Below, piece after piece: positions 54,319-61,755 of a DNA stretch of 64,000 bases. Source of the DNA: Lutibaculum baratangense AMV1. GTDB taxonomy: Bacteria > Pseudomonadota > Alphaproteobacteria > Rhizobiales > Tepidamorphaceae. The stretch covers positions 1 through 64,000 of the forward strand of contig NZ_AWXZ01000031.1 in the NCBI RefSeq assembly GCF_000496075.1, given 5' to 3'. The notes below the pieces were generated by a model that worked only from the letters and a program-made list of their open reading frames with translations, searched no databases and was not told the DNA's origin. Position 1 is the first letter of the stretch; each line of letters opens with the position of its first letter. A program made the translations under genes and the position numbers.

Positions 54319-55494
54319 ATGACACCGTTCTGGAAGCTGTCCGCCGCGGGCTTCGCCGCGACCGCCATCACCTACGGGCCGGCCCGCATGGGGTTCGGCC
54401 TGTTCCTCCCGCAGTTCAAGTCGGAGTTCGAGATCTCGACCCAGACCGGCGGTCTCGTGTCGAGCCTCGGCTTCCTCGGATTCTTCATGGGCCTGCTGAT
54501 CTCGCAGGCCATGACGAACCGCAGAGGGCCGCGTCTGTCCATCATGGCCGGACTGTTGGCCGCGACGGTCGGCATGGGAGCCGTCGCCGCGGCTCCGAAC
54601 CTGGCCATCCTCTCCCTGGGCGTGCTTCTCGCGATGTCGAGCGCCGGCTTCTCGTGGGCGCCGTTCAACAACGTGATCCACCGGAAGGTGGAGGACGGCG
54701 CGCGGCCAGCCGCGCTGTCCCTCGTCAGCACCGGCACCGCCCTGGGGATCGCGGCCGCGGGGGCCGCAGCGCTCCTTCTCGGCATCGGCGGCATTTCGTG
54801 GCGGCTCTGCTGGGCCGCTTTCGCGATCGCCAGCGCGCTTGCACTTCTCGGCAACTGGATGGCGCTGCGGGAGGTCGCAGGCACCCCGCAGGCCGGCCCG
54901 GCGCAGCAATGGCGCCAGCTGCTTCAGGCTTCGGCCATGCCGCTCCTGGGGATCGGCCTCAGCTATGGCGTGACCTCGGCGATCTACATTTCCTTCGCGG
55001 CCGACCGGATCGCGCAGGCCGGGGGCGTCTCGGGACTGCCGGCGAGCACGTCCGGCAGCCTCGTCTTCATCTGCTATGGCCTGTTCGGCCTGCTCGGGCT
55101 CCTCACGGGCCGCCTCAAGGAGGTGCTGGGCCTGCCGTGGCTCCTGCGCCTCCTGATGCTCTCCTGTGCCCTGTCCCTGGGTCTCCTCGCGCTGATGCCG
55201 ACGAGCTCGGTGGGCGTCGTGGCTTCGGCGGGGCTCCAGGGGATCTACGTCATGATGATGAGCGCGGTGCTGGCATTCTGGTCCGAGCGGCTCTTCCCGG
55301 CGCTCCCGTCGCTGAGCTTCACGATCGTGCTTCTCGCCGTCGCCGCGGGAAGCGTGCTCGGTCCGGCCGCGGCGGGACTGGCCTCCGATGCACTCGGGGG
55401 ATCTCCGGCGTTCCTGGGTACGGCGGCGATTGCCGCGGCGACGGCCATCGCCTTTCGGTCGAGACACATCAGGGAACGCCCGGAGGCAGACTGA
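54319..55494 (+). CDS. MFS transporter, YbfB/YjiJ-like
   Basis: A 391-residue transporter with 12 hydrophobic segments. AITYGPARMGFGLFLPQFKS near the N terminus is typical of the YbfB/YjiJ subfamily, and the MFS loop is present as SQAMTNRRGPRLSIMAGLLA. The substrate is unknown. It is next to the catabolic genes, but separated by about 100 bp and with its own leader, so it may belong to the same pathway (export or import) or be unrelated. Confidence 0.88.
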   Translation: MTPFWKLSAAGFAATAITYGPARMGFGLFLPQFKSEFEISTQTGGLVSSLGFLGFFMGLLISQAMTNRRGPRLSIMAGLLAATVGMGAVAAAPNLAILSLGVLLAMSSAGFSWAPFNNVIHRKVEDGARPAALSLVSTGTALGIAAAGAAALLLGIGGISWRLCWAAFAIASALALLGNWMALREVAGTPQAGPAQQWRQLLQASAMPLLGIGLSYGVTSAIYISFAADRIAQAGGVSGLPASTSGSLVFICYGLFGLLGLLTGRLKEVLGLPWLLRLLMLSCALSLGLLALMPTSSVGVVASAGLQGIYVMMMSAVLAFWSERLFPALPSLSFTIVLLAVAAGSVLGPAAAGLASDALGGSPAFLGTAAIAAATAIAFRSRHIRERPEAD

Positions 55495-55646
55495 AGGTGG
55501 GCTCTCCGCGCGGCGGTCAAGAAGACGCCGTCACCTCGGGCATTGTTGACATTCCCGCACCCAGCGCCCATCTTCAACTTGCTATGTTCAGTCCCGAGAC
55601 AAACCGCATCCTGCTGTTCGCAGGGTCGCTTCTCGCAGGATCCCTG

Positions 55647-55690
55647 CCCCGAGCGGGCTAGGGCACAATAGCGCTCATCTCCGCTCGGGG
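55647..55690 (+). other. Inverted repeat upstream of the GreA-like gene
   Basis: CCCCGAGCGG and CCGCTCGGGG enclose 24 bases. It lies 69 bp before the next gene start and 150 bp past the MFS stop. It may end the MFS transcript or form a leader hairpin. The rest of this 264-bp gap has a TTGACA (55546-55551) without a clear -10. Confidence 0.4.
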
Positions 55691-55758
55691 ACCTCTCTCA
55701 CCAGAAAATCGGCGAGTCAGGGACCGGTCGACACGATCGACCGGGAGCGGGATCGGCA

Positions 55759-56301
55759 ATGCGCAATCTTCAGGGACTGCACGGCGAGGCGTTCGGTACG
55801 ACCTCGTCCGGCACATCAAATGACTGGACATACCCGGCTGAGTTCGAAGCCCTCGACGCGGTGCGACCGCTGGAGTGCTGCCTGACGGTCAAGGACCACG
55901 GCCTGCTCGAGCACCAGATGCTGGAGCTCGCGAAACGGCCGCGGCAGTCGGATTTCCTCGTAAGGCTTATGCGGGCGAAGCTGGCGGATGCCCGCATCGT
56001 GATGACGGCGGACCTGCCGCCCGACATCGCCAGCGCCAACAGCCGGATCGGCTTCTCCATAGAGGGCGGTCCCGAGGAGCAGCGTGTTCTGACCTTCTGG
56101 GATCATGAGGCGCTCGCCCATCAGGGCCTGCCCGTCACGACCCCTCTGGGTGCCACGCTCCTTGGAATGAGGGCAGGTCAGACTGGCGTCCACATCGAGG
56201 TCGACGGCAGGCAGCGCGGTCTCGAACTGAGACGCGTGCTGTTCCAGCCCGAGCACGCGCGGCGGTCCATGCGACAGCATTGCGGCGAGTACCGGAGATG
56301 A
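55759..56301 (+). CDS. GreA/Rnk C-terminal-domain protein 1
   Basis: A 180-residue protein. The last 90 residues have the FKBP-like domain of GreA/GreB and Rnk (ANSRIGFSIEGGPEEQRVLT and VTTPLGATLLGMRAGQTGVH). A short helical region (residues 40-75) precedes it, much shorter than the coiled coil of GreA. Rnk-like proteins bind RNA polymerase near the secondary channel. The acidic tip of GreA is missing, so it is not a cleavage factor. The first 30 residues are not conserved, and the start could be later. It is followed by a second Rnk-like gene. Confidence 0.75.
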   Translation: MRNLQGLHGEAFGTTSSGTSNDWTYPAEFEALDAVRPLECCLTVKDHGLLEHQMLELAKRPRQSDFLVRLMRAKLADARIVMTADLPPDIASANSRIGFSIEGGPEEQRVLTFWDHEALAHQGLPVTTPLGATLLGMRAGQTGVHIEVDGRQRGLELRRVLFQPEHARRSMRQHCGEYRR

Positions 56302-56387
56302 CGGCGCAGGCAGACGCGGGCCCGGCTCATCCGGCTCACCAGAACGACAAGAAAAGATGGATACTGAAAATGCTATACTTGAATGAA

Positions 56388-56789
56388 ATGACGACCACCG
56401 ACCGGGATCCGCCGGTGTACCTGGACTCGACCTATGTCGACCAGCTCCAGGCCTTGGCCTCGGCCGCCCAGCTGCGGCAACCGGAGGTGGCGGACCGGCT
56501 CCTCCACGAGATCGAGAGGGCCACGATCCTCCGGAGGGAGGACCTCCCGGGCAACGTCGTGAATATCGGCTCGAACGTGACGTTCCGGGACGAGGTGTCG
56601 CAGCGGGTGCAGACCGTGCGCGTCGTGCTGCCGGGCGAGGCCGATATCGCGCAGCGGCGCATCTCCGTCCTCACCCCCATGGGTGCGGCCCTGATCGGGC
56701 TCGCCGAGGGCGCGTTGATCGCCTGGGACACGAGGACGGGCGAGACGCGCCACCTCACGGTGCTGAGCGTGGAGGCCGACCGGGCCTAG
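56388..56789 (+). CDS. Rnk-like nucleoside diphosphate kinase regulator (GreA C-terminal family)
   Basis: A 133-residue protein from the ATG used ([20 protein letters not shown]), with the length of Rnk. [20 protein letters not shown] and [20 protein letters not shown] form the GreA-C domain. Rnk binds RNA polymerase and lacks the GreA coiled coil. An ATG at 56370 could also start it; neither has a good ribosome binding site. It shares a 4-bp 3' overlap with the convergent ABC ATPase gene. Its partner lies 86 bp upstream, giving a tandem pair. Confidence 0.8.
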   Translation: MTTTDRDPPVYLDSTYVDQLQALASAAQLRQPEVADRLLHEIERATILRREDLPGNVVNIGSNVTFRDEVSQRVQTVRVVLPGEADIAQRRISVLTPMGAALIGLAEGALIAWDTRTGETRHLTVLSVEADRA

Positions 56790-57905
56790 TTCAGCACCAG
56801 CACCGACTCCGCGCCCCACCCCACGCGCGCCGGGTCGCCCGCCGTGAGGATCGGGCGCCCGGCGGTGTTGCGCATTGAGATCATCACCGGTGCGCCGGCG
56901 CCCGGGAGCATGACGTTGTAGTAGGTCATGTCGCCGTAATAGACGGCCTCCACGACCTCACCCTCCGTCACCCGCTCCGCCGTCTCGCCCTCCTGCAGGA
57001 GGAGCGTCAGCATCTCCGGGCGCACGCCGACCTGGACGTCCGCGCCTTTCACGCCCTCCGGCGCCTGGCTTGTCGGCACCTCGACCTGCCCCAGCGCCTG
57101 CACGTCGAGACGGTAGGTGTCGCCACCGTTCGAGACGACGCGGCCGGAGAAGAAGTTCATGACGCCGATGAAGGAGGCGACATCGCGGTTCACAGGCCGG
57201 CGGTAGAGTTCCTCCGGGCTCGCGAGTTGGGCGATCCGGCCGCCGAACATCACCGCGATCCGGTCCGACATGATGAGCGCCTCCTCCTGGTCGTGGGTGA
57301 CGAGGATGAAGGTGATGCCGACCGCGCGCTGAAGCCGCCGGAGCTCGACCTGCATCTGCTCGCGAAGCTTCTTGTCGAGCGCGGAGAGCGGCTCGTCGAG
57401 CAGCAGGACCTTCGGCCGGAGAACGAGCGCACGGGCGAGCGCGACGCGCTGGCGCTGCCCCCCCCGACAGCTCGTTCGCGCCGCGACCGCCGTAGCCGGC
57501 GAGGTCGACCATCTCGAGCGCCTCCTCGACGCGGCGCCTCTGCTCGGCCTTGTCGAGACCCAGGCGCCTCAGGCCGTAGCCGACGTTCCGCTCGACATCG
57601 AGATGCGGAAAGATCGCGTAGCTCTGGAACACCATGTTGGTCGGGCGGCGGTTCGGCGGCACGTGGGCCATCGCCTTGCCGGCGATGGCGACGGTGCCGG
57701 AGGTCGGCTCCTCGAAACCGGCGATGAGGCGCAGCAGCGTGGTCTTGCCGCAGCCGGAGGGCCCGAGCAGCGAGAAGAACTCGCCCTCGCGAATGTCCGC
57801 GGAGACGCCGTGAAGCGCGGTGAAGTCGCCGAACTTCTTCTGAACCTCCCTCAGCTCGATGATCGGCCGGGCGGCCGCGGGACGGGCAGAAACGTCCTGT
57901 TTCAC
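56786..57905 (-). pseudogene. Pot-type ABC transporter ATP-binding protein, with a frameshift
   Basis: A PotA/PotG-like ATPase (about 372 residues if intact) with GTG start overlapping the permease stop, and GGAGGG upstream. Walker A is LGPSGCGKTTLLRLIAG; the C terminus has the TOBE domain ([15 protein letters not shown]). The frame breaks inside the signature LSGGQRQR: the minus strand has eight G where seven are needed, at 57458-57465, and dropping one restores [15 protein letters not shown] and [14 protein letters not shown]. It energises the two adjacent permeases. The defect may be a sequencing error, as in the oxidoreductase gene. Confidence 0.82.
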
Positions 57906-58714
57906 ATCATCCCTCCGGATGGGTCGCCGCCGCTGGCTCGTGCTCGCGAGCGCCGGCGGAAGTACTCCGCCGTCACGAGGAGGACCAGGGAGAAGAGGAG
58001 AAGAAGGAAGCCGAGCGCCATCATGCTCGGCAGTTTCGCGGTGAAGCGCAGCTGGCTCCAGATGTAGACCGGCAAGGTCGGCTCGGTCCCCGTCAGGAAG
58101 AAGGCGATGATGAACTCGTCGAGCGAAATCGTGAACGAGATCAGGAGGCTCGCGATGATGCCGGGGGTGACGAGCGGCAGGGTCACGCGCCAGAACGTCA
58201 TCAGCGCGCTCTCGCCGAGATCCTGCGAGGCCTCCTCCAGGTTGCGGTCGAAGCCCTGGAAGCTCGCGTTCAGGATCGAGATCGAGAACGGCAGGCACAG
58301 AAGGACGTGACCCAGGACGACGAGCCCCAGCGAAAGCCCGAAGCCGAGCTGGACGAGCACGACGAGCAGCGACGTCGCGATGATGATCTCCGGCAAGACC
58401 AGCGGCAACATGATGAAGCCGAGGATGCCGCGCTTGCCGGGGAACGCGTAGCGCGCCCCGGCCCGGGCGGCGAAGATGCCGAGCGTCGTCGAGATGACGG
58501 CCGTCGCCAGCCCGACATAGAGGCTGTTCTCGACGGCGCGATGGACCGCGGCCGTCTGCCAGAGCTCCTCGAACCACCTGGTGGAGAACCCCTTCAGGGG
58601 AAACGCGATGATCGTGCCGTCGTTGAACGCGAAGAGCGGCAGGAGGAGCACCGGCGCGTAGAGGAAGACGAGATAGGCGACCGCGTAGACGCCGAGCCAT
58701 CCGTGCTTGCGCAT
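57902..58714 (-). CDS. Pot-type ABC transporter permease (PotC/PotI-like)
   Basis: A 270-residue inner-membrane permease from the ATG at 58714 (MRKHGWLGVYAVAYLVFLYA). It has six helices and the EAA loop, seen as EEASQDLGESALMTFWRVTLPL. This loop contacts the ATPase. The stop overlaps the ATPase GTG. It pairs with the upstream PotB-like permease to form the channel for the amine-type solute. Confidence 0.93.
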   Translation of the reverse strand: MRKHGWLGVYAVAYLVFLYAPVLLLPLFAFNDGTIIAFPLKGFSTRWFEELWQTAAVHRAVENSLYVGLATAVISTTLGIFAARAGARYAFPGKRGILGFIMLPLVLPEIIIATSLLVVLVQLGFGLSLGLVVLGHVLLCLPFSISILNASFQGFDRNLEEASQDLGESALMTFWRVTLPLVTPGIIASLLISFTISLDEFIIAFFLTGTEPTLPVYIWSQLRFTAKLPSMMALGFLLLLFSLVLLVTAEYFRRRSRARASGGDPSGGMM

Positions 58715-58722
58715 GACCACCC

Positions 58723-59673
58723 CTACCCCGCCTGCCGCGGCCCGACGCGGCGCGACAGCCACACGAGGACGAGCGAGATCGACGCGACCATCGTCATGGC
58801 GGAGATCGCGAGGGCGGCGCCGAGCGGCCAGTTGTTCGCCTTGCCGAACTGCACCTGGATCATGTTCGCGATCATCAGCCCGTCCTTTCCGCCGACGAGC
58901 TGAGGCGTCACGTAGTCGCCGATCGTCGGGATGAAGACGATGAGCGCCGCCGCCAGCACGCCCGGCAGGGCGAGCGGCAGGGTGATGCGGCGGAAGCGCT
59001 CGATAGGTCCGTCACCGAGATCCTCCGCCGCTTCGAGGAGGCTGCGGTCGATCCGCTCGAGCGCCACGAAGATCGGCAGGATCGCGAACGGGGCCCAGGC
59101 GTGGATGAGGGTGATCACCACCGCGTTCGCGTTGTAGAGAATGAACCTCAGCGGCTCCTCGATGATGCCGAGCTCGATCAACCCGGTGTTGAGGACGCCC
59201 TGGTAGCCCAGGATCACCTTCCAGAGGAACACGCGAAGCAGGTAGCTCGTCCAGAACGGGATCGTGATCAGGAAGATCCAGAGCGCCTTCCGCTCCTGCG
59301 GCACGCGGAAGGAGACGTAGTAGGCGATCGGGAAGGCGAGCAGGATCGTCCCGAGGGTCACGACCCCCGAGATCGCCAGCGATCGCAGCATCAGGAGCCG
59401 GTAGAGCGGGTCCGTCCACGCCGCGCGGTAGTTCGCGAGGGTGAAGGTCCGGTCGATCGTGAGGTAGTCCTGCGTCCAGAAGCTGAACGCGACGATCATC
59501 GCGAGCGGGGCGGCGAGGAGCAGGAGGGCGTACGCGAAGGGCGGGGCTACCATGACGTAGCCGCGGGCCGAGGGCCGCGCCACCAGGTCGCGGAGCCGCC
59601 CGAGTATGGCAAGGCGATCCGCCTCCGGCAGTCGCGCGAGACCCGAGTTCCGAGCCGGCTCGCTCGTGCTCAT
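58723..59673 (-). CDS. Pot-type ABC transporter permease (PotB/PotH-like)
   Basis: A 316-residue permease. The N terminus has about 40 polar residues before the first helix (VAPPFAYALLLLAAPLAMIV). The EAA loop is EAAEDLGDGPIERFRRITLP. FWTSYLLRVFLWKVILGYQG is a typical PotB feature. The gene lies 8 bp before the second permease and 39 bp after the Rieske gene, so all four minus-strand genes are probably one operon led by the oxygenase. Confidence 0.93.
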   Translation of the reverse strand: MSTSEPARNSGLARLPEADRLAILGRLRDLVARPSARGYVMVAPPFAYALLLLAAPLAMIVAFSFWTQDYLTIDRTFTLANYRAAWTDPLYRLLMLRSLAISGVVTLGTILLAFPIAYYVSFRVPQERKALWIFLITIPFWTSYLLRVFLWKVILGYQGVLNTGLIELGIIEEPLRFILYNANAVVITLIHAWAPFAILPIFVALERIDRSLLEAAEDLGDGPIERFRRITLPLALPGVLAAALIVFIPTIGDYVTPQLVGGKDGLMIANMIQVQFGKANNWPLGAALAISAMTMVASISLVLVWLSRRVGPRQAG

Positions 59674-59712
59674 CCGATCCCTTCCGTGCCGCGCGCCCTC
59701 ACCTGTCCCGCC

Positions 59713-60921
59713 TCACGACCCGCGCGAGGCGAGAAGCTCCGCGTTGCGCCGCGCCAGCGTTCCCTCCGCCGGAGCCTGGGCCTCGTTCATGACCGGCATC
59801 ACGGCCCGCAGCTCATCGTGGTAGGTCCGCACGCCATACTCAAGATCCGAGAGCATGATGCCGTCGAAGGCGCTTGAGTTCGACGCCTCGCAGGACCAGA
59901 TCGTCAGCTGCTGGTCCTCCTCGCTGGTGATCGCGTCGATGCGACCGCTGAGATAGCGGGCGAGCTTGAGCTTCCGGCTTTCCTCCGGCCGGCGGTAGAC
60001 GGCGCCGCGGAGGATCGTGCGGTTCACCGCCACGGGGATCTCCTGGTAGAACATCACCGAGTCCGGATAGAGCCCGATGACCGCGTTCGGAAAGATCCCG
60101 GCATAGAGCCAGGCCTTGCGGTGGCTCTCGGGCAGCCACGTCGCCTCCGGCAGGACGCTGCGATAGTGGCGCACGCTCCAGAGCTTGCCGTGGCTCTCGT
60201 TGAAGGTCGCGAAGGAGCGGGAGGTGCCGCCCACGAACGGCTCGTCGTAGTAGTGCTGCCCGTAGAGCTGTTGCAGCGCCGGATGGGCCATCGGCACGTG
60301 ATACCCCTCGTTGTCGACGTCGCGCACGGCCTTCCAGTTCACCTCCAGCGCCTCGCTCCAGAACGCGTCGCCGGCGGGAAGAAGCGTTTCGGTCTCGTAT
60401 GGCGCGATCTCCTCGTCGAAGCGGGCCATGATCTCCCGGATCGACGGCTGCTCGCTCGGCTTGAACCGGATGAAGACGAAGCCGCGCCAGATCTCCATCT
60501 CCACGGGCTTCAGACCCCACTCCACGGGATCGAGGTCCGGCAGGGTCTCCGGTCGCGCCGCGCCGCGCAGAGTGCCGTCGAGATTGTACGACCAGGCGTG
60601 GAAGGGGCACACGATCGCCGCCTTGCACTGCCCCCTCTCCGCCGCCACGACACGGCTGCCCCTGTGGCGGCAGACATTGTGGACGGCGCGGACCTGCATG
60701 TCGCGGCCGCGAATGATGACGGCGCGCTCGCCTGCTATGTCGAAGCAGAGATACCGGCCGGGCTCGGCGACGTCGTTGACGTGGCAGGCGAGCTGCCAGC
60801 GGCTTCGGAACAGCTCCTCCTTCTCGACCTCGAACATCTCCTCGCTCGTATAGGTCCAGGCCGGCAACCCGCGGCGGTCCCAGTCGTTCGGCACCGCAGT
60901 CGTTGCTTGATCGGCGAGCAT
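59713..60921 (-). CDS. Rieske-type non-heme iron oxygenase, alpha subunit (GbcA/ring-hydroxylating family)
   Basis: A 402-residue oxygenase. The Rieske 2Fe-2S ligands are C84, H86, C105 and H108 (in CRHRGSR and CPFHAWSY). The mononuclear iron ligands are H208 and H213 (NEGYHVPMAH) with a bridging acid near D203. Members of this branch demethylate glycine betaine, stachydrine or carnitine-like compounds, or hydroxylate rings; the context with amine-type genes favours N-demethylation. No reductase is adjacent. GGGGAA lies before the ATG. The palindromic operator sits 19 bp upstream of the start. Confidence 0.9.
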   Translation of the reverse strand: MLADQATTAVPNDWDRRGLPAWTYTSEEMFEVEKEELFRSRWQLACHVNDVAEPGRYLCFDIAGERAVIIRGRDMQVRAVHNVCRHRGSRVVAAERGQCKAAIVCPFHAWSYNLDGTLRGAARPETLPDLDPVEWGLKPVEMEIWRGFVFIRFKPSEQPSIREIMARFDEEIAPYETETLLPAGDAFWSEALEVNWKAVRDVDNEGYHVPMAHPALQQLYGQHYYDEPFVGGTSRSFATFNESHGKLWSVRHYRSVLPEATWLPESHRKAWLYAGIFPNAVIGLYPDSVMFYQEIPVAVNRTILRGAVYRRPEESRKLKLARYLSGRIDAITSEEDQQLTIWSCEASNSSAFDGIMLSDLEYGVRTYHDELRAVMPVMNEAQAPAEGTLARRNAELLASRGS

Positions 60922-60939
60922 CGCTGTTCCCCATATTTT

Positions 60940-60953
60940 TTTGAGCGCTCAGA
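60940..60953. promoter_or_regulatory. Palindromic operator, copy 2, upstream of the Rieske oxygenase gene
   Basis: TTTGAGCGCTCA matches copy 1 at 47141 exactly, and the eight preceding bases (CATATTTT against CATATTTG) differ at one place. The 3' half-site is imperfect (GA, not AA, after TCA). It lies just before the oxygenase start, where a repressor would block transcription. The rest of the 280-bp gap up to the next gene shows no coding region. Confidence 0.7.
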
Positions 60954-61148
60954 TAAAAAAGCACCCCGGCCGATCGATGGCAAGGGGAAGCCGGTGCCGC
61001 GGGCAGAGCGACACGGCGCTGGCGCGAGCGCGGGAGTGCCTGAGCCGGGCTTCTCCTGCGTCCGCAATCGCGCCTCTGTCGAGAGTCCGGCGCGCTCGAT
61101 CAAGGAGCGCCGTGCCGTCCTGTTCGCCAGCACTGGTTGCGCGCCGAC

Positions 61149-61177
61149 GAAAAAGGGCGGCTCGCGGGAGCCGCCCT
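61149..61177 (-). terminator. Rho-independent terminator of the BA14K gene
   Basis: On the minus strand a 10-bp perfect stem (AGGGCGGCTC and GAGCCGCCCT, four-base loop) is followed by TTTTT, 24 bp after the stop codon of the BA14K gene. Confidence 0.9.
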
Positions 61178-61201
61178 CTGAGAAGACGAGTGTGCGTCAG
61201 C

Positions 61202-61603
61202 TTACTGGCAGTAATGCCGGTAGCCGTCATAGCCGAGATAGGTGCCCGTGCGGGCGTCGTAGGAGCGGTACTTCGAGTAGCAGTACGCGTCCCAGTCGGC
61301 GCGGCTCATCTCCGGGCGGTAGGCCCGGTAGTCACGGTATTCGCGGTAGACGGGTGCCGGGGCAGGCTGGGAGGCGATCGCTCCACCGATCAGGGCGCCG
61401 GCGGCCAGACCGATCACGCCGGCGGCCAGCGCGCCGTCATTGCTGCGGCGGTGGTAATAGTGGCGCGGCGCCGGCCGGTAGTGGCCGTGATAGCCGTGCC
61501 CGCGCCAGCCGGCATCCGCCGTCGTCGCGGTGAGGGGAACGGCCGTGGCGGCCATCGTCAGGGTCAGGGCGCCGGCCGCGATCTTCCTGGTGAGCGACTT
61601 CAT
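61202..61603 (-). CDS. BA14K-family secreted protein
   Basis: A 133-residue protein. The signal peptide is LTRKIAAGALTLTMAATAVP with cleavage near ATTADA. A Tyr/His/Gly-rich stretch follows, then a glycine-zipper-like hydrophobic segment (AAGVIGLAAGALIGGAIASQ) and the C-terminal BA14K motif (WDAYCYSKYRSYDARTGTYL ending in Tyr-Cys-Gln). First described in Brucella as an immunoreactive lectin-like protein, it is found mainly in Hyphomicrobiales. GAGGAG lies eight bases before the ATG. Its function is not settled. Confidence 0.92.
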   Translation of the reverse strand: MKSLTRKIAAGALTLTMAATAVPLTATTADAGWRGHGYHGHYRPAPRHYYHRRSNDGALAAGVIGLAAGALIGGAIASQPAPAPVYREYRDYRAYRPEMSRADWDAYCYSKYRSYDARTGTYLGYDGYRHYCQ

Positions 61604-61755
61604 CTGCAAATCTCCTCGATTGGCGGAGGTCGATGTCGCGCGTCCCGTCGCTGCAGTGCTCCGCCTTGAGCTTATGTTTGTCAGGAAGAAGCTGAACGGT
61701 GAATGAACGGTTCCCGTCGTGCCTCAAGTCCTGGCGTCCGGCACATATGGCCGGC

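Noticed and set aside
60955-61150. A small gene between the Rieske and BA14K genes
   Set aside because: Frames open there are Arg/Ser/Ala-rich with no ribosome binding site or conserved pattern.
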